From Paraburkholderia sejongensis (GTDB lineage Bacteria; Pseudomonadota; Gammaproteobacteria; Burkholderiales; Burkholderiaceae), in the NCBI RefSeq assembly GCF_020880815.1, contig NZ_JAJITD010000006.1, positions 124,001 to 188,000 of the forward strand: a stretch of DNA of 64,000 nucleotides, given 5' to 3'. The position numbers and the translations under genes were made by a program. Shown here in pieces: positions 15,909-24,554 of this stretch (positions are counted from its first letter, which is position 1; every line of letters starts with the position of its first letter). The notes under the pieces are model-generated. The model did no database searches. It was not told the origin of the DNA and saw only the letters and a program-made list of their open reading frames with translations.

Positions 15909-17113
15909 AGGTAAACCTTGAGCGGGGGATCGATCCGAACCAGCTTGCGATCCGAATAAATCACGAAGTCTCCGCCACGCTTATGTCTAATCGCCCACTC
16001 TCTGAAATCTTTGTTGTGGATCGGATAATACACATTGCCTTTGACCTTCGGGTTTCCCATGGCAACTGGATAGGAAAAGTACAATTTCGGCTTATTTATA
16101 TGTGACATCGCACCGTTGTACGCGAGAACGATCACTCCGTTTTGCCCCCAATGCCCAAGATATTGGGACACTTCACCAGCCTTGTCTGTGAAGTCATAGC
16201 TATCCTTGACGTAGATGTAGATTGCGGAGACTTCGGCAACCGTGCCATTACCCTCTCTGTGAATCATTACGTGTGCGATCGATGCATATATATTGAAAGC
16301 ACCCAGCGATCCCGTCAAATCATCCGGAACACCGTTGTTACGGAATTGGGCACCAACAAGTTCGCCCAACTTCTGAGACAGTGAGCTTCCCACCGTGACA
16401 TATTGAAATTGAAAGTGATCGTGGAGATTTTCCTGTTTCATTCCACAGATTTGCCAGGCATCAAGGAGTGCACTTGCTTTAAACGGTTTCAGAATACGCT
16501 TTAGCACATCCTGCGCAGGGAGAGTGTAAATGGCGGTGTTAATCAAAGCATCGTATTGGTCTCGCGCTCGTCGATGCTTGAGGATCCAATCAAGTTTGAC
16601 AGTGGTCGTGTCGTACATGCTCGGCGGATACCGTTCACCGTTCTGATTAATTTCGGCTGAGGTTTCATCACTGGTGCGGCCGTAGTTGAGTTCACCAGCG
16701 AACCAGCGCTCCATCAGCGTTGCTGATACTGGCATGAACTCCTTGCGCATCGCTCTCGGAATCTCCTGAATATCGAACGGCGGAACAGTCTCTTCCGGGC
16801 TTAATGCAGGCGGGGCAGGTTTGGCTTGCTTCGGTGTCTCCGGCGCGGTCAACCATGTCTTGAAACGACCAAGTGCGTTGGCGACCATTTCAATATCATC
16901 GAGGAACTTGATTAGAGGGTCCGGCTTAGTCAGCTTGGCTGACGGCTTGCTCGGTCGTGCTTTGGGTTCCCGGATTCGCGATAACGGAGGCGGAACGCGA
17001 TCCATCGAAAGCTGCGCTTCGCGAACGATTTCGCAACCATCCGCACCTTCATGCAGCGTCCACCTCCACAGCAGTTTATTAATCTTGTAGTAGCCGATTT
17101 TGGTCTCGTTCAT
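15905..17113 (-). CDS. Hypothetical protein, possibly DUF6402 family, of a low-GC cassette
   Basis: A 402-residue soluble protein without signal peptide or membrane helix. The first part (about 45-125) is Pro/Lys/Ala-rich and probably a flexible linker; the C-terminal 250 residues look folded (QYDALINTAIYTLPAQDVL, GSLGAFNIYASIAHVMIHREG, GHWGQNGVIVLAYNGA, FSYPVAMGNPKVKGNVYYP). The overall look recalls DUF6402 proteins, which I associate with polymorphic-toxin and type VI neighbourhoods in Burkholderiales; that recall is uncertain. I chose ATG 17113 over a TTG 15 codons earlier. In 16201-16320 only 56 of 120 bases are G or C, well under the neighbours, so recent acquisition is likely. It is coupled to the small membrane protein downstream by a four-base overlap. 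Confidence 0.7.
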   Translation of the reverse strand: MNETKIGYYKINKLLWRWTLHEGADGCEIVREAQLSMDRVPPPLSRIREPKARPSKPSAKLTKPDPLIKFLDDIEMVANALGRFKTWLTAPETPKQAKPAPPALSPEETVPPFDIQEIPRAMRKEFMPVSATLMERWFAGELNYGRTSDETSAEINQNGERYPPSMYDTTTVKLDWILKHRRARDQYDALINTAIYTLPAQDVLKRILKPFKASALLDAWQICGMKQENLHDHFQFQYVTVGSSLSQKLGELVGAQFRNNGVPDDLTGSLGAFNIYASIAHVMIHREGNGTVAEVSAIYIYVKDSYDFTDKAGEVSQYLGHWGQNGVIVLAYNGAMSHINKPKLYFSYPVAMGNPKVKGNVYYPIHNKDFREWAIRHKRGGDFVIYSDRKLVRIDPPLKVYL

Positions 17114-17357
17114 GACATCGCTGTCCTGTTCGTTTTTGTAATCCGAACGAACACGCAAACTCGTCCGGGAGAAAAGTTCCTTCTCTTCAAAATTCTCACG
17201 AATAGGTCAGCTGGATGCTATCGGACAAAGCTGATAGTTGCAGCAGGAAATTCGGACAAACGGCGCGACCAGTACCCGCTCATTGGCTAATAACGCTACG
17301 ATATACAGCTGATCTAAACCGATCCCCGGTTCAGTCGCCCACCCACCGAGCCCTCCC

Positions 17358-17843
17358 TTGACCACCCAAATCCGCCCCGCCACCGCCTCCGACGCCGCCC
17401 TGATCCTGCGCTTCATCACCGAACTCGCGGTCTATGAAAAAGCCGGGCACGAAGTGATCGCCACCGTCGCGGACATCGAAAAGAGCCTGTTTTCAGAAGG
17501 CGCGCCCGCCAAAGCACTGATCTGCGAAATGAACGGCGAGCCCGTCGGCTTTTGCGTCTATTTCTTCTCGTATTCGACGTGGCTCGGCAAACAGGGACTT
17601 TACCTGGAAGATCTGTACGTATCGCCCGCATCGCGCGGCAGCGGCGCCGGCAAACAGATGCTGCGCCATCTCGCGCAGATCGCCTGCGAAACCGGCTGTG
17701 GCCGTTTCGAATGGAGCGTACTCGACTGGAACGAGCCGGCCATCGGTTTCTATAAATCGATCGGCGCTAACCCGCAAAGTGAATGGGTGCGTTACCGGCT
17801 CGCCGGCGATGCACTGACCGCATTCGCCGAAGGCAAGAACTGA
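17358..17843 (+). CDS. GNAT N-acetyltransferase, SSAT/thialysine-acetyltransferase-like
   Basis: A 161-residue acetyl-CoA-dependent N-acetyltransferase. Typical elements are IRPATASDAALILRFITELAVYE at the N-terminus, LYLEDLYVSPASRGSGAG (acetyl-CoA loop, about residues 77-94) and VLDWNEPAIGFYKSIGA in the C-terminal part, the last two strongly like the diamine/thialysine acetyltransferase branch. The substrate is probably a small amine or an amino acid analogue. The only start in a sensible place is TTG at 17358 and no clear ribosome site precedes it. It is a single gene diverging from the low-GC cassette and converging on the flavin reductase gene. Confidence 0.85.
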   Translation: MTTQIRPATASDAALILRFITELAVYEKAGHEVIATVADIEKSLFSEGAPAKALICEMNGEPVGFCVYFFSYSTWLGKQGLYLEDLYVSPASRGSGAGKQMLRHLAQIACETGCGRFEWSVLDWNEPAIGFYKSIGANPQSEWVRYRLAGDALTAFAEGKN

Positions 17844-17873
17844 AACAAGCGTCCCCTCGCCAAACCACGCCCG

Positions 17874-18455
17874 TCACTGCGCCGCTGCGTTCGCCGCCTC
17901 CACCTCGAACGCATCGCCGGTTGCGAAGAACGTGCCGCCAGCCACGTAATGGCAAGTACGCAGGTCCGGATCGTCGCCGAAATGCCAGCGGTTGTGCGAA
18001 TACACGCGGCTATCCGCATAGGCGGCGACCACTTCGCCGATGATCAGATCGTGCCGCTGGCTATCGTCCGGAATCACCTTGCATTCCAGCCACACGATGC
18101 AGCCGGCCAGCATCGGCACATCGATCTTTTGCGCGGCGAAAGTCTCGAGCTCGAATGCGGAGAACTTATCGAGTTCGGCGCCGGCATGCGTGCCGACCGC
18201 GAGCGTTTGCGCGGCGAAACCGCGACTCGGCAATTGCAGCCCGAATACACCGCTCGCTTCGATCAGCCCGCGCGTCAGCGTGCGACTATCGACGACCACC
18301 ACCACCTTCGGCGGATTGAAATCGAGCGGCATCGCCCACGACGCGGCCATCACGTTCGAGCGCCCGTCGTGCGCGCTGGTGATGATCGTGACCGGTCCAT
18401 GATTGAGCAGTTGCGTCGCGCGCGATAATTCCACGGGTTCTCGAGTGGCGTTCAT
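17874..18455 (-). CDS. Flavin reductase-like protein (FMN-binding split barrel)
   Basis: A 193-residue protein of the flavin reductase/DIM6 group. It shows GPVTIITSAHDGRSNVMAASW near the N-terminus, VVVVDSRTLTRGLIEASGVFGLQLP in the FMN region and RHDLIIGEVVAAY near the end, the usual order. It could supply reduced flavin or act as an FMN-dependent oxidoreductase. No oxygenase is adjacent, so its partner is unknown. The start at 18455 (MNATREPV) is preferred over an earlier in-frame codon at 18569 because the family begins with such a short helix before LLNHGPVTI. Confidence 0.85.
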   Translation of the reverse strand: MNATREPVELSRATQLLNHGPVTIITSAHDGRSNVMAASWAMPLDFNPPKVVVVVDSRTLTRGLIEASGVFGLQLPSRGFAAQTLAVGTHAGAELDKFSAFELETFAAQKIDVPMLAGCIVWLECKVIPDDSQRHDLIIGEVVAAYADSRVYSHNRWHFGDDPDLRTCHYVAGGTFFATGDAFEVEAANAAAQ

Positions 18456-18583
18456 AGCTTGGGAGTCTGGCGTCGGAAGGATGACGCCGATTGTAGCGGG
18501 AGAGGAAAAAGCGCAATCGGACACCCGGGCGGCAACCGCGAACCGCCGCCCGGGCCGTACTTCAATCAACCATCAGGCAACCG

Positions 18584-18916
18584 TCAATGCGGCGCCTTAC
18601 CGTTCGGCAGCGCATCGAGCGGTTTGTGCTGCTCTTCGCCCAGGCCCGGGAAAAACGCATTCCAGGCGGCGCGCACGCCTTCGGCCGCGGTCGCTTCGGC
18701 GGCGATCGATTCGGCCGTGCCGTCTGCGGCTTGCGACGGATCGGCCGACAGGCCGCGCCAATGCGTGAATACGAGCAACGGTTTTTCGGTCCACACGCCG
18801 TCGCCAAATTTCGCGAACGCCGTGTCCCCGCTCGCCAGCTGCACCTCGTACCAGCCTTCGCGGACGGGCGTATCGGTGGCAAGGTCAAACCACGGGGTCG
18901 GTTCGATTTCCTTCAT
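18584..18916 (-). CDS. Conserved hypothetical protein, about 110 residues
   Basis: A 110-residue cytoplasmic protein (WFDLATDTPVREGWYEVQLASGDTAFAKFGDGVWTEKP... in segments WFDLATDTPVREGWYEV and FTHWRGLSADP). The Trp-rich N-terminal part resembles small proteins that carry a GWYEV strand, seen also in phage and Burkholderia hypotheticals. No catalytic motif, signal or helix is visible. It is a single reverse gene with its own promoter region upstream; a 7-pair inverted repeat GTGCCCG-TG-CGGGCAC at 18965-18980 lies between it and the MocR gene. Confidence 0.65.
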   Translation of the reverse strand: MKEIEPTPWFDLATDTPVREGWYEVQLASGDTAFAKFGDGVWTEKPLLVFTHWRGLSADPSQAADGTAESIAAEATAAEGVRAAWNAFFPGLGEEQHKPLDALPNGKAPH

Positions 18917-19104
18917 GTCGTCTCCGGTCGGATTAGATCGTTATCAAAAACCACGGCATGGTTCGTGCCCGTGCGGGCACCGCGCCCGCGATGCGGGGGG
19001 CCGCCACAGCGGCACATGCGGGCGACGCGAGGCTGTCGGCTCGGCAAGCGCCGCGCATAGGCGACACGATAGCGCGACACGAGCCGCGCGCACAGTCATC
19101 AAAA

Positions 19105-20694
19105 TCACATGCCACGCGCGGCGCGCGAGCGGCCCTGCCGGCCGGCCTGACCGGCGGATTTCGCGGCGCGTTTGTCCAGCCCTCGCGCCAGTTCCGCCAG
19201 CACCTCGACCGCCGGCCCCAACCGCTCGGCCGCCGTGTTCCCATAACCGATCACCAGGCCGTTAACGTCCGCCGACGGCGCCATCGCAAAGCCGGACAGC
19301 GCCCGTGGACTAAGCCCGCGCGTCTGCGCGAGCTCCGACAGTTCGCGATCGTCGATCGATGCCGGCAAACGCAGCGTCAGATGCATCCCGCAGTCGCCGC
19401 CGAGAATCAGCTCGGGCGCGAAGTGTCGCGCGAGCGCATCGCGCAACGCCTGCTGCCGCTCGCGATACAGGCGCCGCATCCGTCCGAGATGCCGCCCGAA
19501 CTCGCCGCTTGCGATGAAATGCGCGAGCGCCAGTTGCTCCAGCCGATGTCCGCCGCGCAGCAGTTCCCGCAGTGCAACAGCGACCTGCGCGGCGAGGTTG
19601 CGCGGCAGCACGACGAAGCCGATCCGCAACGCCGGGAACATCGTTTTGCTGAACGAGCCGACATAGAGCACCGGCGCGTCATCGACGAGCCCCTGCATGC
19701 TCGCGATCGGCTCGCCGGTATGGCGGACTTCGCCGTCGTAATCGTCTTCGATCAGCCACGCGCCGTAGCGCCGCGCGTGCGCGATCAGCGCGAGCCGGCG
19801 CGCGACCGACAGCACCGCGCCGCTCGGATACTGATGCGCGGGCGACGTGTAGATCAGCTTCGGCGGATGCGTGGCCCACGCATCGTCCGGCGCGGCCATC
19901 CCTTCGGCGTCGACCGGAATCGGCAGCGTGCGCAAGTCGCCCCCGGTGAACGCGGCCTTCGCGCCGCGATAGCCGGGATCCTCGACCCACGCGATGTCGC
20001 CCGGATTCGTGAAGAGACGCACGCACAGGTTCAGCGCTTCCTGCGCGCCCTCGGTGATCACGATCTGCGAGCCGTCGCAGCGCACCCCGCGCGCCATCCG
20101 CAGATGCGCGGCGAGCGCGTCGCGCAAGGTCGGCTCGCCGGCGGGCGGCCCGTAGCCGAGCGCCTGCGGCAACGAACGCTCCATCGCCCGTTCCAGCGCG
20201 CGGCGCCACGCGGCGAGGGGGAAGCGATCGAGCGCGGGCGTACCCGGGGTCAGCGCAGAGGCGTTGTCCGCGTGCTGGTGCGCGGCGGCGAACTGATCGA
20301 CACGCGCCGCGTAGGTCACTTCGGGCTGGGCCGGCGCCGCCGCCGGCTCGCCGCGCGCGGCCGGACTCGACAGCGGGCTCACGCGGGTGCCCTTGCGGTC
20401 GGCGATCACGTAGCCGACCGCGGCCAGATGCTCGTAAGCGATCACGACGGTGTTGCGCGACACCCCCATTTCCGCCGCCAGCAGCCGCGATGAAGGCAGC
20501 GGCGAGCCGGCCGGCAGGCGGCCAGTGAGAATCGCCTGCTGAAGACGTTCGATCAGCTGCTTTTGCAGCGGCGCGGGCCGCGCGGCAGCCGCAGCGGTGC
20601 CGGCACCGGCAGTTGCAGTGGCGATGGCAGTCGCCGTCCCGGCAGAACCGGCACGCGGGTCCGCATGAACGAGCGGGCCGATGATTTCGAGCAT
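19105..20694 (-). CDS. MocR-type GntR regulator with aminotransferase domain
   Basis: A 529-residue fusion of a winged helix (about residues 40-110, LQKQLIERLQQAILTGRLP and MGVSRNTVVIAYEHLAAVGY) and a fold-type I PLP aminotransferase domain. The PLP lysine is in GSFSKTMFPALRIGF, and the cofactor-phosphate contacts are in the WVEDPGYRGAK region. Such proteins sense PLP, GABA or taurine and activate a divergently transcribed gene. Here the divergent gene is the GNAT acetyltransferase at 20812, with only 117 bases between, so that gene is the likely target. I prefer ATG 20694 (MLEIIGPLV); an upstream ATG at 20766 would extend into the divergent promoter. Confidence 0.9.
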   Translation of the reverse strand: MLEIIGPLVHADPRAGSAGTATAIATATAGAGTAAAAARPAPLQKQLIERLQQAILTGRLPAGSPLPSSRLLAAEMGVSRNTVVIAYEHLAAVGYVIADRKGTRVSPLSSPAARGEPAAAPAQPEVTYAARVDQFAAAHQHADNASALTPGTPALDRFPLAAWRRALERAMERSLPQALGYGPPAGEPTLRDALAAHLRMARGVRCDGSQIVITEGAQEALNLCVRLFTNPGDIAWVEDPGYRGAKAAFTGGDLRTLPIPVDAEGMAAPDDAWATHPPKLIYTSPAHQYPSGAVLSVARRLALIAHARRYGAWLIEDDYDGEVRHTGEPIASMQGLVDDAPVLYVGSFSKTMFPALRIGFVVLPRNLAAQVAVALRELLRGGHRLEQLALAHFIASGEFGRHLGRMRRLYRERQQALRDALARHFAPELILGGDCGMHLTLRLPASIDDRELSELAQTRGLSPRALSGFAMAPSADVNGLVIGYGNTAAERLGPAVEVLAELARGLDKRAAKSAGQAGRQGRSRAARGM

Positions 20695-20811
20695 GGTGGC
20701 TGGACCTATCGATTGGGCGTTGCGTGGATCTTTTGAACATACCACGCTTGCCGTATCGTTCTCCATCGACAACCATCCTCATTGCCCGCCTCGACCGACA
20801 GGAGAACAGAC

Positions 20812-21546
20812 ATGGCCCCGAGACAAAACCTTTACGGTCAGCCGATCGGCGCGCCGGTGCCCGGCTGGCACGGCGCGCAGGCACCGGGCCGCGCGCCGCT
20901 ACAGGGCCGCTATTGCCGGCTCGAAGCGGTCGACGTCGAGCGCGACGCCGAAGCGCTGTTCGACGCCTATCGCTCGGCCGCCGACGGCCGCGATTGGACC
21001 TATCTGACGGTCGGCCCGTTCGACAGCCTCAGCGCGTATCGTGAGCATCTGACGCGGATGGCGGCGTCGAAGGATCCGTTGCATCACACGGTGATCGACC
21101 TCGCGACCGGCAAGCCGGTCGGCACGCTCGCGCTGATGCGGATCGATCCGGCGAACGGCGTGATCGAAGTCGGCCACGTCACCTATTCGCCGCTGCTCAA
21201 GCGCACGCGCATCGCGACCGAAGCGATGTTTCTGCTGATGAGCGAAGTGTTCGACAAGCTAGGCTATCGACGCTTCGAGTGGAAATGCGATTCGCTGAAC
21301 GAACCATCGCGCAAGGCCGCGTTGCGCTATGGCTTCACGTTCGAGGGGATCTTCCGGCAGGCGATCGTGTATCGCGAGCGCAATCGCGATACCGCGTGGT
21401 TTTCGATTATCGATAGCGAATGGCCAGCGCTGCGCGAGTGCTACGCGCGCTGGCTCGATGCGGGCAATTTCGATGCGCAGGGGCAGCAGGTGGAGAAACT
21501 CGCGGATTTGATCGCGGCGCGGCGGGCGGCGGATCAGGGTCGCTAG
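20812..21546 (+). CDS. GNAT N-acetyltransferase, RimJ/RimL-like
   Basis: A 244-residue acetyltransferase of the RimJ/RimL group. The N-terminal head (APRQNLYGQPIGAPVPGW) is followed by GRYCRLEAVDVERDAEALFDAY, the central VGHVTYSPLLKRTRIATEAMFLLMSEVFD, and FEWKCDSLNEPSRKAALRYGF, all typical. Similar proteins acetylate N-terminal amines, spermidine or antibiotics. The ATG at 20812 follows AGGAGA. It is divergent from the MocR regulator, which probably controls it. No substrate can be inferred from sequence. Confidence 0.87.
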   Translation: MAPRQNLYGQPIGAPVPGWHGAQAPGRAPLQGRYCRLEAVDVERDAEALFDAYRSAADGRDWTYLTVGPFDSLSAYREHLTRMAASKDPLHHTVIDLATGKPVGTLALMRIDPANGVIEVGHVTYSPLLKRTRIATEAMFLLMSEVFDKLGYRRFEWKCDSLNEPSRKAALRYGFTFEGIFRQAIVYRERNRDTAWFSIIDSEWPALRECYARWLDAGNFDAQGQQVEKLADLIAARRAADQGR

Positions 21547-21733
21547 GCGGCGGCTGGTTTGTTAGAAGCGGCGCGCCGCCTTTGCCTCGCCGTGCGCCGC
21601 CCTCCACGGCCGGCGCAGCAACTTCGCCCTACACTGCCGGCATCAGTCCGCGCTAGTTCGCCGGCCCGACCCGCGTCTCCGGCGCGCCAGCGCGCAACGG
21701 GAGCTGCCTTCCACATCTGCTTTCATCCCGCCG

Positions 21734-22396
21734 ATGAAATCCCGCCTGCGTTATCTGAGCGCCTTGCTCGTCAACGTCGCGCTGCCCTGGCTCACGTACC
21801 GGCTCGCGGTCCCGCATTGGGGGCCGACAGGCGCGCTCGCTGTCTCGGCGCTGCCGTTGCTCGTGTGGATCGCGCTGGACCCGTTGCGCTACCGACACTT
21901 TGATGCGCTAAGCGCGCTGGTGCTCGCGGGGGTGCTGCCATCGCTGGCGGTGCAATTGATCGTCGGCGATACGCATCTGCAAGCGCTCGAAGATCCGATG
22001 GTGTCGGGCTTTATCGGCGTCGTTTTCGTCGCGTCGCTCGCGCTGCACAAGCCGATGGTGTTCTATCTGGCGCGCTCGACGATGTCGCGCGAAGATCATC
22101 GCGGCGCCGACCTGTTCGAGCGCCATTGGCGCGAACGTCCGACGCTCGCCGCCTCGATCCGTCTGATGACGCTCGTCTGGGGCATCGGCATGATCGGCGA
22201 GAACCTGCTGCGCAGCGCGATCGTGCTGCGCTGGCCGGACGATCCGCGCGCGGTGCTCGCGTCGAACCTGCTGCGTTATGGCGTGTACGGGTTGCTGACG
22301 CTATGGACGTTCGTGATGCGCCGGCGCATCAAGCAGGACGCGCGGCGCTATCCGGCCGACGAGCCGGCGCCCGCGAGTGGGGCGGCAAGCGTGTGA
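21734..22396 (+). CDS. VC0807-like integral membrane protein
   Basis: A 220-residue inner-membrane protein with about six hydrophobic segments (for instance YLSALLVNVALPWLTYRLAV, LVLAGVLPSLAVQLIV, VVFVASLALHKPMVFYLA). The size and the segment LHKPMVFYLARST place it with VC0807-family proteins of unknown function. It has no visible catalytic motif. It is a single forward gene in a 380-base gap region, converging on the LysR gene, so no operon partner suggests a role. Confidence 0.75.
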   Translation: MKSRLRYLSALLVNVALPWLTYRLAVPHWGPTGALAVSALPLLVWIALDPLRYRHFDALSALVLAGVLPSLAVQLIVGDTHLQALEDPMVSGFIGVVFVASLALHKPMVFYLARSTMSREDHRGADLFERHWRERPTLAASIRLMTLVWGIGMIGENLLRSAIVLRWPDDPRAVLASNLLRYGVYGLLTLWTFVMRRRIKQDARRYPADEPAPASGAASV

Positions 22397-22424
22397 GCGA
22401 CTGAGCGACTGCGTCGTTACTGCG

Positions 22425-23291
22425 TCACGCCAACTCCAAAAACCGCTCCAAACAAGGATTCCGATTCGCCGGCGACCACGCCAGCACCTGCTCGATCAGG
22501 GGCGCGTCGGCGAGCGGCCGGAACACCACGCCGGCCAGTTGCGCCTTGCGCATCGACGACGGAACCAGCGCGACTCCCACCCCTTCATCGACCAGACTCA
22601 ACACCGTCTGCTGCAACTGCACCTCGAAGCGGATATCGGGCTCGAAGCCGCCCGAGCGGCAATGTTCGAGAATCGCCGCACGCAGACTCGGCGCGACTTC
22701 CTCCGACGCCAGCACGAACGGCTCACCCGCCAGTTGCGCGATCTTCAAACGCCGCGCCCGCGCGCGCGGATGAGTGCGCGACAGCGCCACGCATAGCGGC
22801 TCGCTCAACACCGTGCGGGTCGCGAGCCCCTTATCGGGCAGGTTCGGGAACATGATCGCCGCATCGATATGGCCGGCCAGCACCTGCGCGGCCAGATCGT
22901 TCGACACCACCTCGCGCAGCTTCAGCTCGACCTCCGGATACGCGGCGCCGAACGCGCGCGCATAGCCGGGCACGACGCTGTACGCGGAGCACATCGTGAA
23001 GCCGATTTCCAGCTTGCCGGCCGCGCCGTGCGCGGCGGCCCGCGCGTTGTCGACCGCCTGCTCGAGCGACGCAAGAATCGCCTTCGCATCGGCATAAAAG
23101 CGCTCGCCCGCCGCCGTCAGCATGACGCTGCGCGGACTGCGCTCGAGCAGCGTCACGCCGAGACTCGCTTCGAGTGCCGCGAGCTGCCGGCTCAGCGGCG
23201 GCTGCGACAGATTCAGCCGCGCCGCCGCGCGGCCGAAATGGCGCGTTTCAGCGAGCGTCACGAAGTAGCGCAGCGGTTTCACATCGATCAC
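22425..23291 (-). CDS. LysR-family transcriptional regulator
   Basis: A 288-residue LysR protein. The winged helix-turn-helix is at residues about 5-62 (LRYFVTLAETRHFGRAAARL, QPPLSRQLAALEASLG), followed by the effector domain (GKLEIGFTMCSAYSVVPGYAR to the C-terminus). It is divergent from the AEC-family carrier at 23448 with about 155 bases between; such pairs usually couple regulation of the transporter to its substrate. I put the start at the GTG at 23291; a TTG 14 codons earlier is possible and the true start is uncertain. Confidence 0.87.
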   Translation of the reverse strand: MIDVKPLRYFVTLAETRHFGRAAARLNLSQPPLSRQLAALEASLGVTLLERSPRSVMLTAAGERFYADAKAILASLEQAVDNARAAAHGAAGKLEIGFTMCSAYSVVPGYARAFGAAYPEVELKLREVVSNDLAAQVLAGHIDAAIMFPNLPDKGLATRTVLSEPLCVALSRTHPRARARRLKIAQLAGEPFVLASEEVAPSLRAAILEHCRSGGFEPDIRFEVQLQQTVLSLVDEGVGVALVPSSMRKAQLAGVVFRPLADAPLIEQVLAWSPANRNPCLERFLELA

Positions 23292-23447
23292 GATAGCCCC
23301 GAAATTTGACGATGCAGAAAAGGTATTAATCAACCCATCAGACGGTATTGGATTGTATCAACGCAATTCGCTACGCTGGCGGGTCGTCCGTTCCAGCACC
23401 TCCTTGCAACCGTTCGATCCCGCTCGCCAAGCCGTCTTCCGCACCCA

Positions 23448-24392
23448 ATGTTAGCCACCCTCGAAATCCTGCTTCCCGTTTTCGGCCTCATTTTCGCGGG
23501 CTTTGCGTGCCGGCGGCGCGGCGTGCTCGGCCCGAACGCCGCGTCCGAACTGAACCGTTTTGTGGTCTGGCTCGCGCTGCCCGCGCTGCTGTTCGACACG
23601 ATGGCGCACGCGACCTGGCATCAGCTGTATCAGCCGGCTTTCGTCGCGACCTTTTCGATTGCCTGCGTGGCCGTGTTCGCGCTGATCCTCGCGCTGCGTG
23701 TTTTCAACGGCCGGCATCTCGCCGATGCGAGCGTCGACGCAATCGCGGCGTCGTATCCCAATACCGGCTACATCGGCTTTCCGCTCGGCGTGATCGCGTT
23801 CGGTCAAGCAAGTCTCACGCCGACCACCATCGCGACGATCCTCGTCGCCTGCGTGCTGTTCGCGGTCGCGATCGTGCTGATCGAAATCGGCTTGCAGACC
23901 GAGCGCACGCCGCACAAGCTCGGCCTGAAGGTGCTGCGCTCGCTCGCGCGCAATCCGCTGATCGTGTCGCCGCTCGCCGGCGTCGCGGTGGCGAGTCTGC
24001 ACGTGACGCTGCCGGCCAGCGCCGAGACCTTCCTGAAACTGCTGGCCGGCGCGGCGAGTCCGTGCGCGCTGGTGAGCCTCGGTCTGTTTCTCGCGGAGAA
24101 GCGCCCACGCGAGGCCGGCGCGGGCGGCATCTCGCTGCTCCTGACCGGCGTCAAGCTGATCGTGCAGCCGGCGCTGACCTGGTGGCTCGCGGCGCGCGTG
24201 TTCGGACTCGCGCCGACGCTGGTTGAAATGGCCGTCGTGCTCGCCGCGCTGCCGACCGGCACCGGCCCGTTCATGCTCGCGGAGTTCTACCGGCGCGAAG
24301 CGCACATCACGTCGCGCACGATTCTGCTGTCGACGGTCGGCTCGATCGTGACGCTGTCGTTGCTGCTGATGCTGATGGGGCATCGCGGCTGA
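23448..24392 (+). CDS. AEC-family membrane carrier (auxin efflux/malonate type)
   Basis: A 314-residue inner-membrane protein with about ten hydrophobic segments, the expected length for the auxin efflux carrier family. The N-terminal half has EILLPVFGLIFAGFACRRRG and YPNTGYIGFPLGVIAFG; the second half has ALPTGTGPFMLAEFYRREA. Members move carboxylates such as malonate or malate. Divergence from a LysR regulator suggests substrate-induced expression. The ATG at 23448 is the natural start. The precise substrate is unknown. Confidence 0.85.
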   Translation: MLATLEILLPVFGLIFAGFACRRRGVLGPNAASELNRFVVWLALPALLFDTMAHATWHQLYQPAFVATFSIACVAVFALILALRVFNGRHLADASVDAIAASYPNTGYIGFPLGVIAFGQASLTPTTIATILVACVLFAVAIVLIEIGLQTERTPHKLGLKVLRSLARNPLIVSPLAGVAVASLHVTLPASAETFLKLLAGAASPCALVSLGLFLAEKRPREAGAGGISLLLTGVKLIVQPALTWWLAARVFGLAPTLVEMAVVLAALPTGTGPFMLAEFYRREAHITSRTILLSTVGSIVTLSLLLMLMGHRG

Positions 24393-24554
24393 AAGCCCTA
24401 ACGCTGGCAGCCGCCCGGCCCGCCAGCCGCCGCGAGGCCGAGCGCAGTGCGCACAGTGCGTGGTAAATTCCAGCGTCGGTTAGCAACTTCCAGAAACGTT
24501 CGGGTGACCTGAACATCTTTCCGGTCCACCCGCCACTGGCCAGAAGGTGGATCG

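Noticed and set aside
15905..17113. Phage or transposon remnant
   Set aside because: The low-GC segment has no integrase, transposase, att-like repeats or terminal inverted repeats that I could see.
18965..18980. Intrinsic terminator between the MocR and hypothetical genes
   Set aside because: The 7-pair stem has a two-base loop and no U tract on either side, so termination is unsupported.
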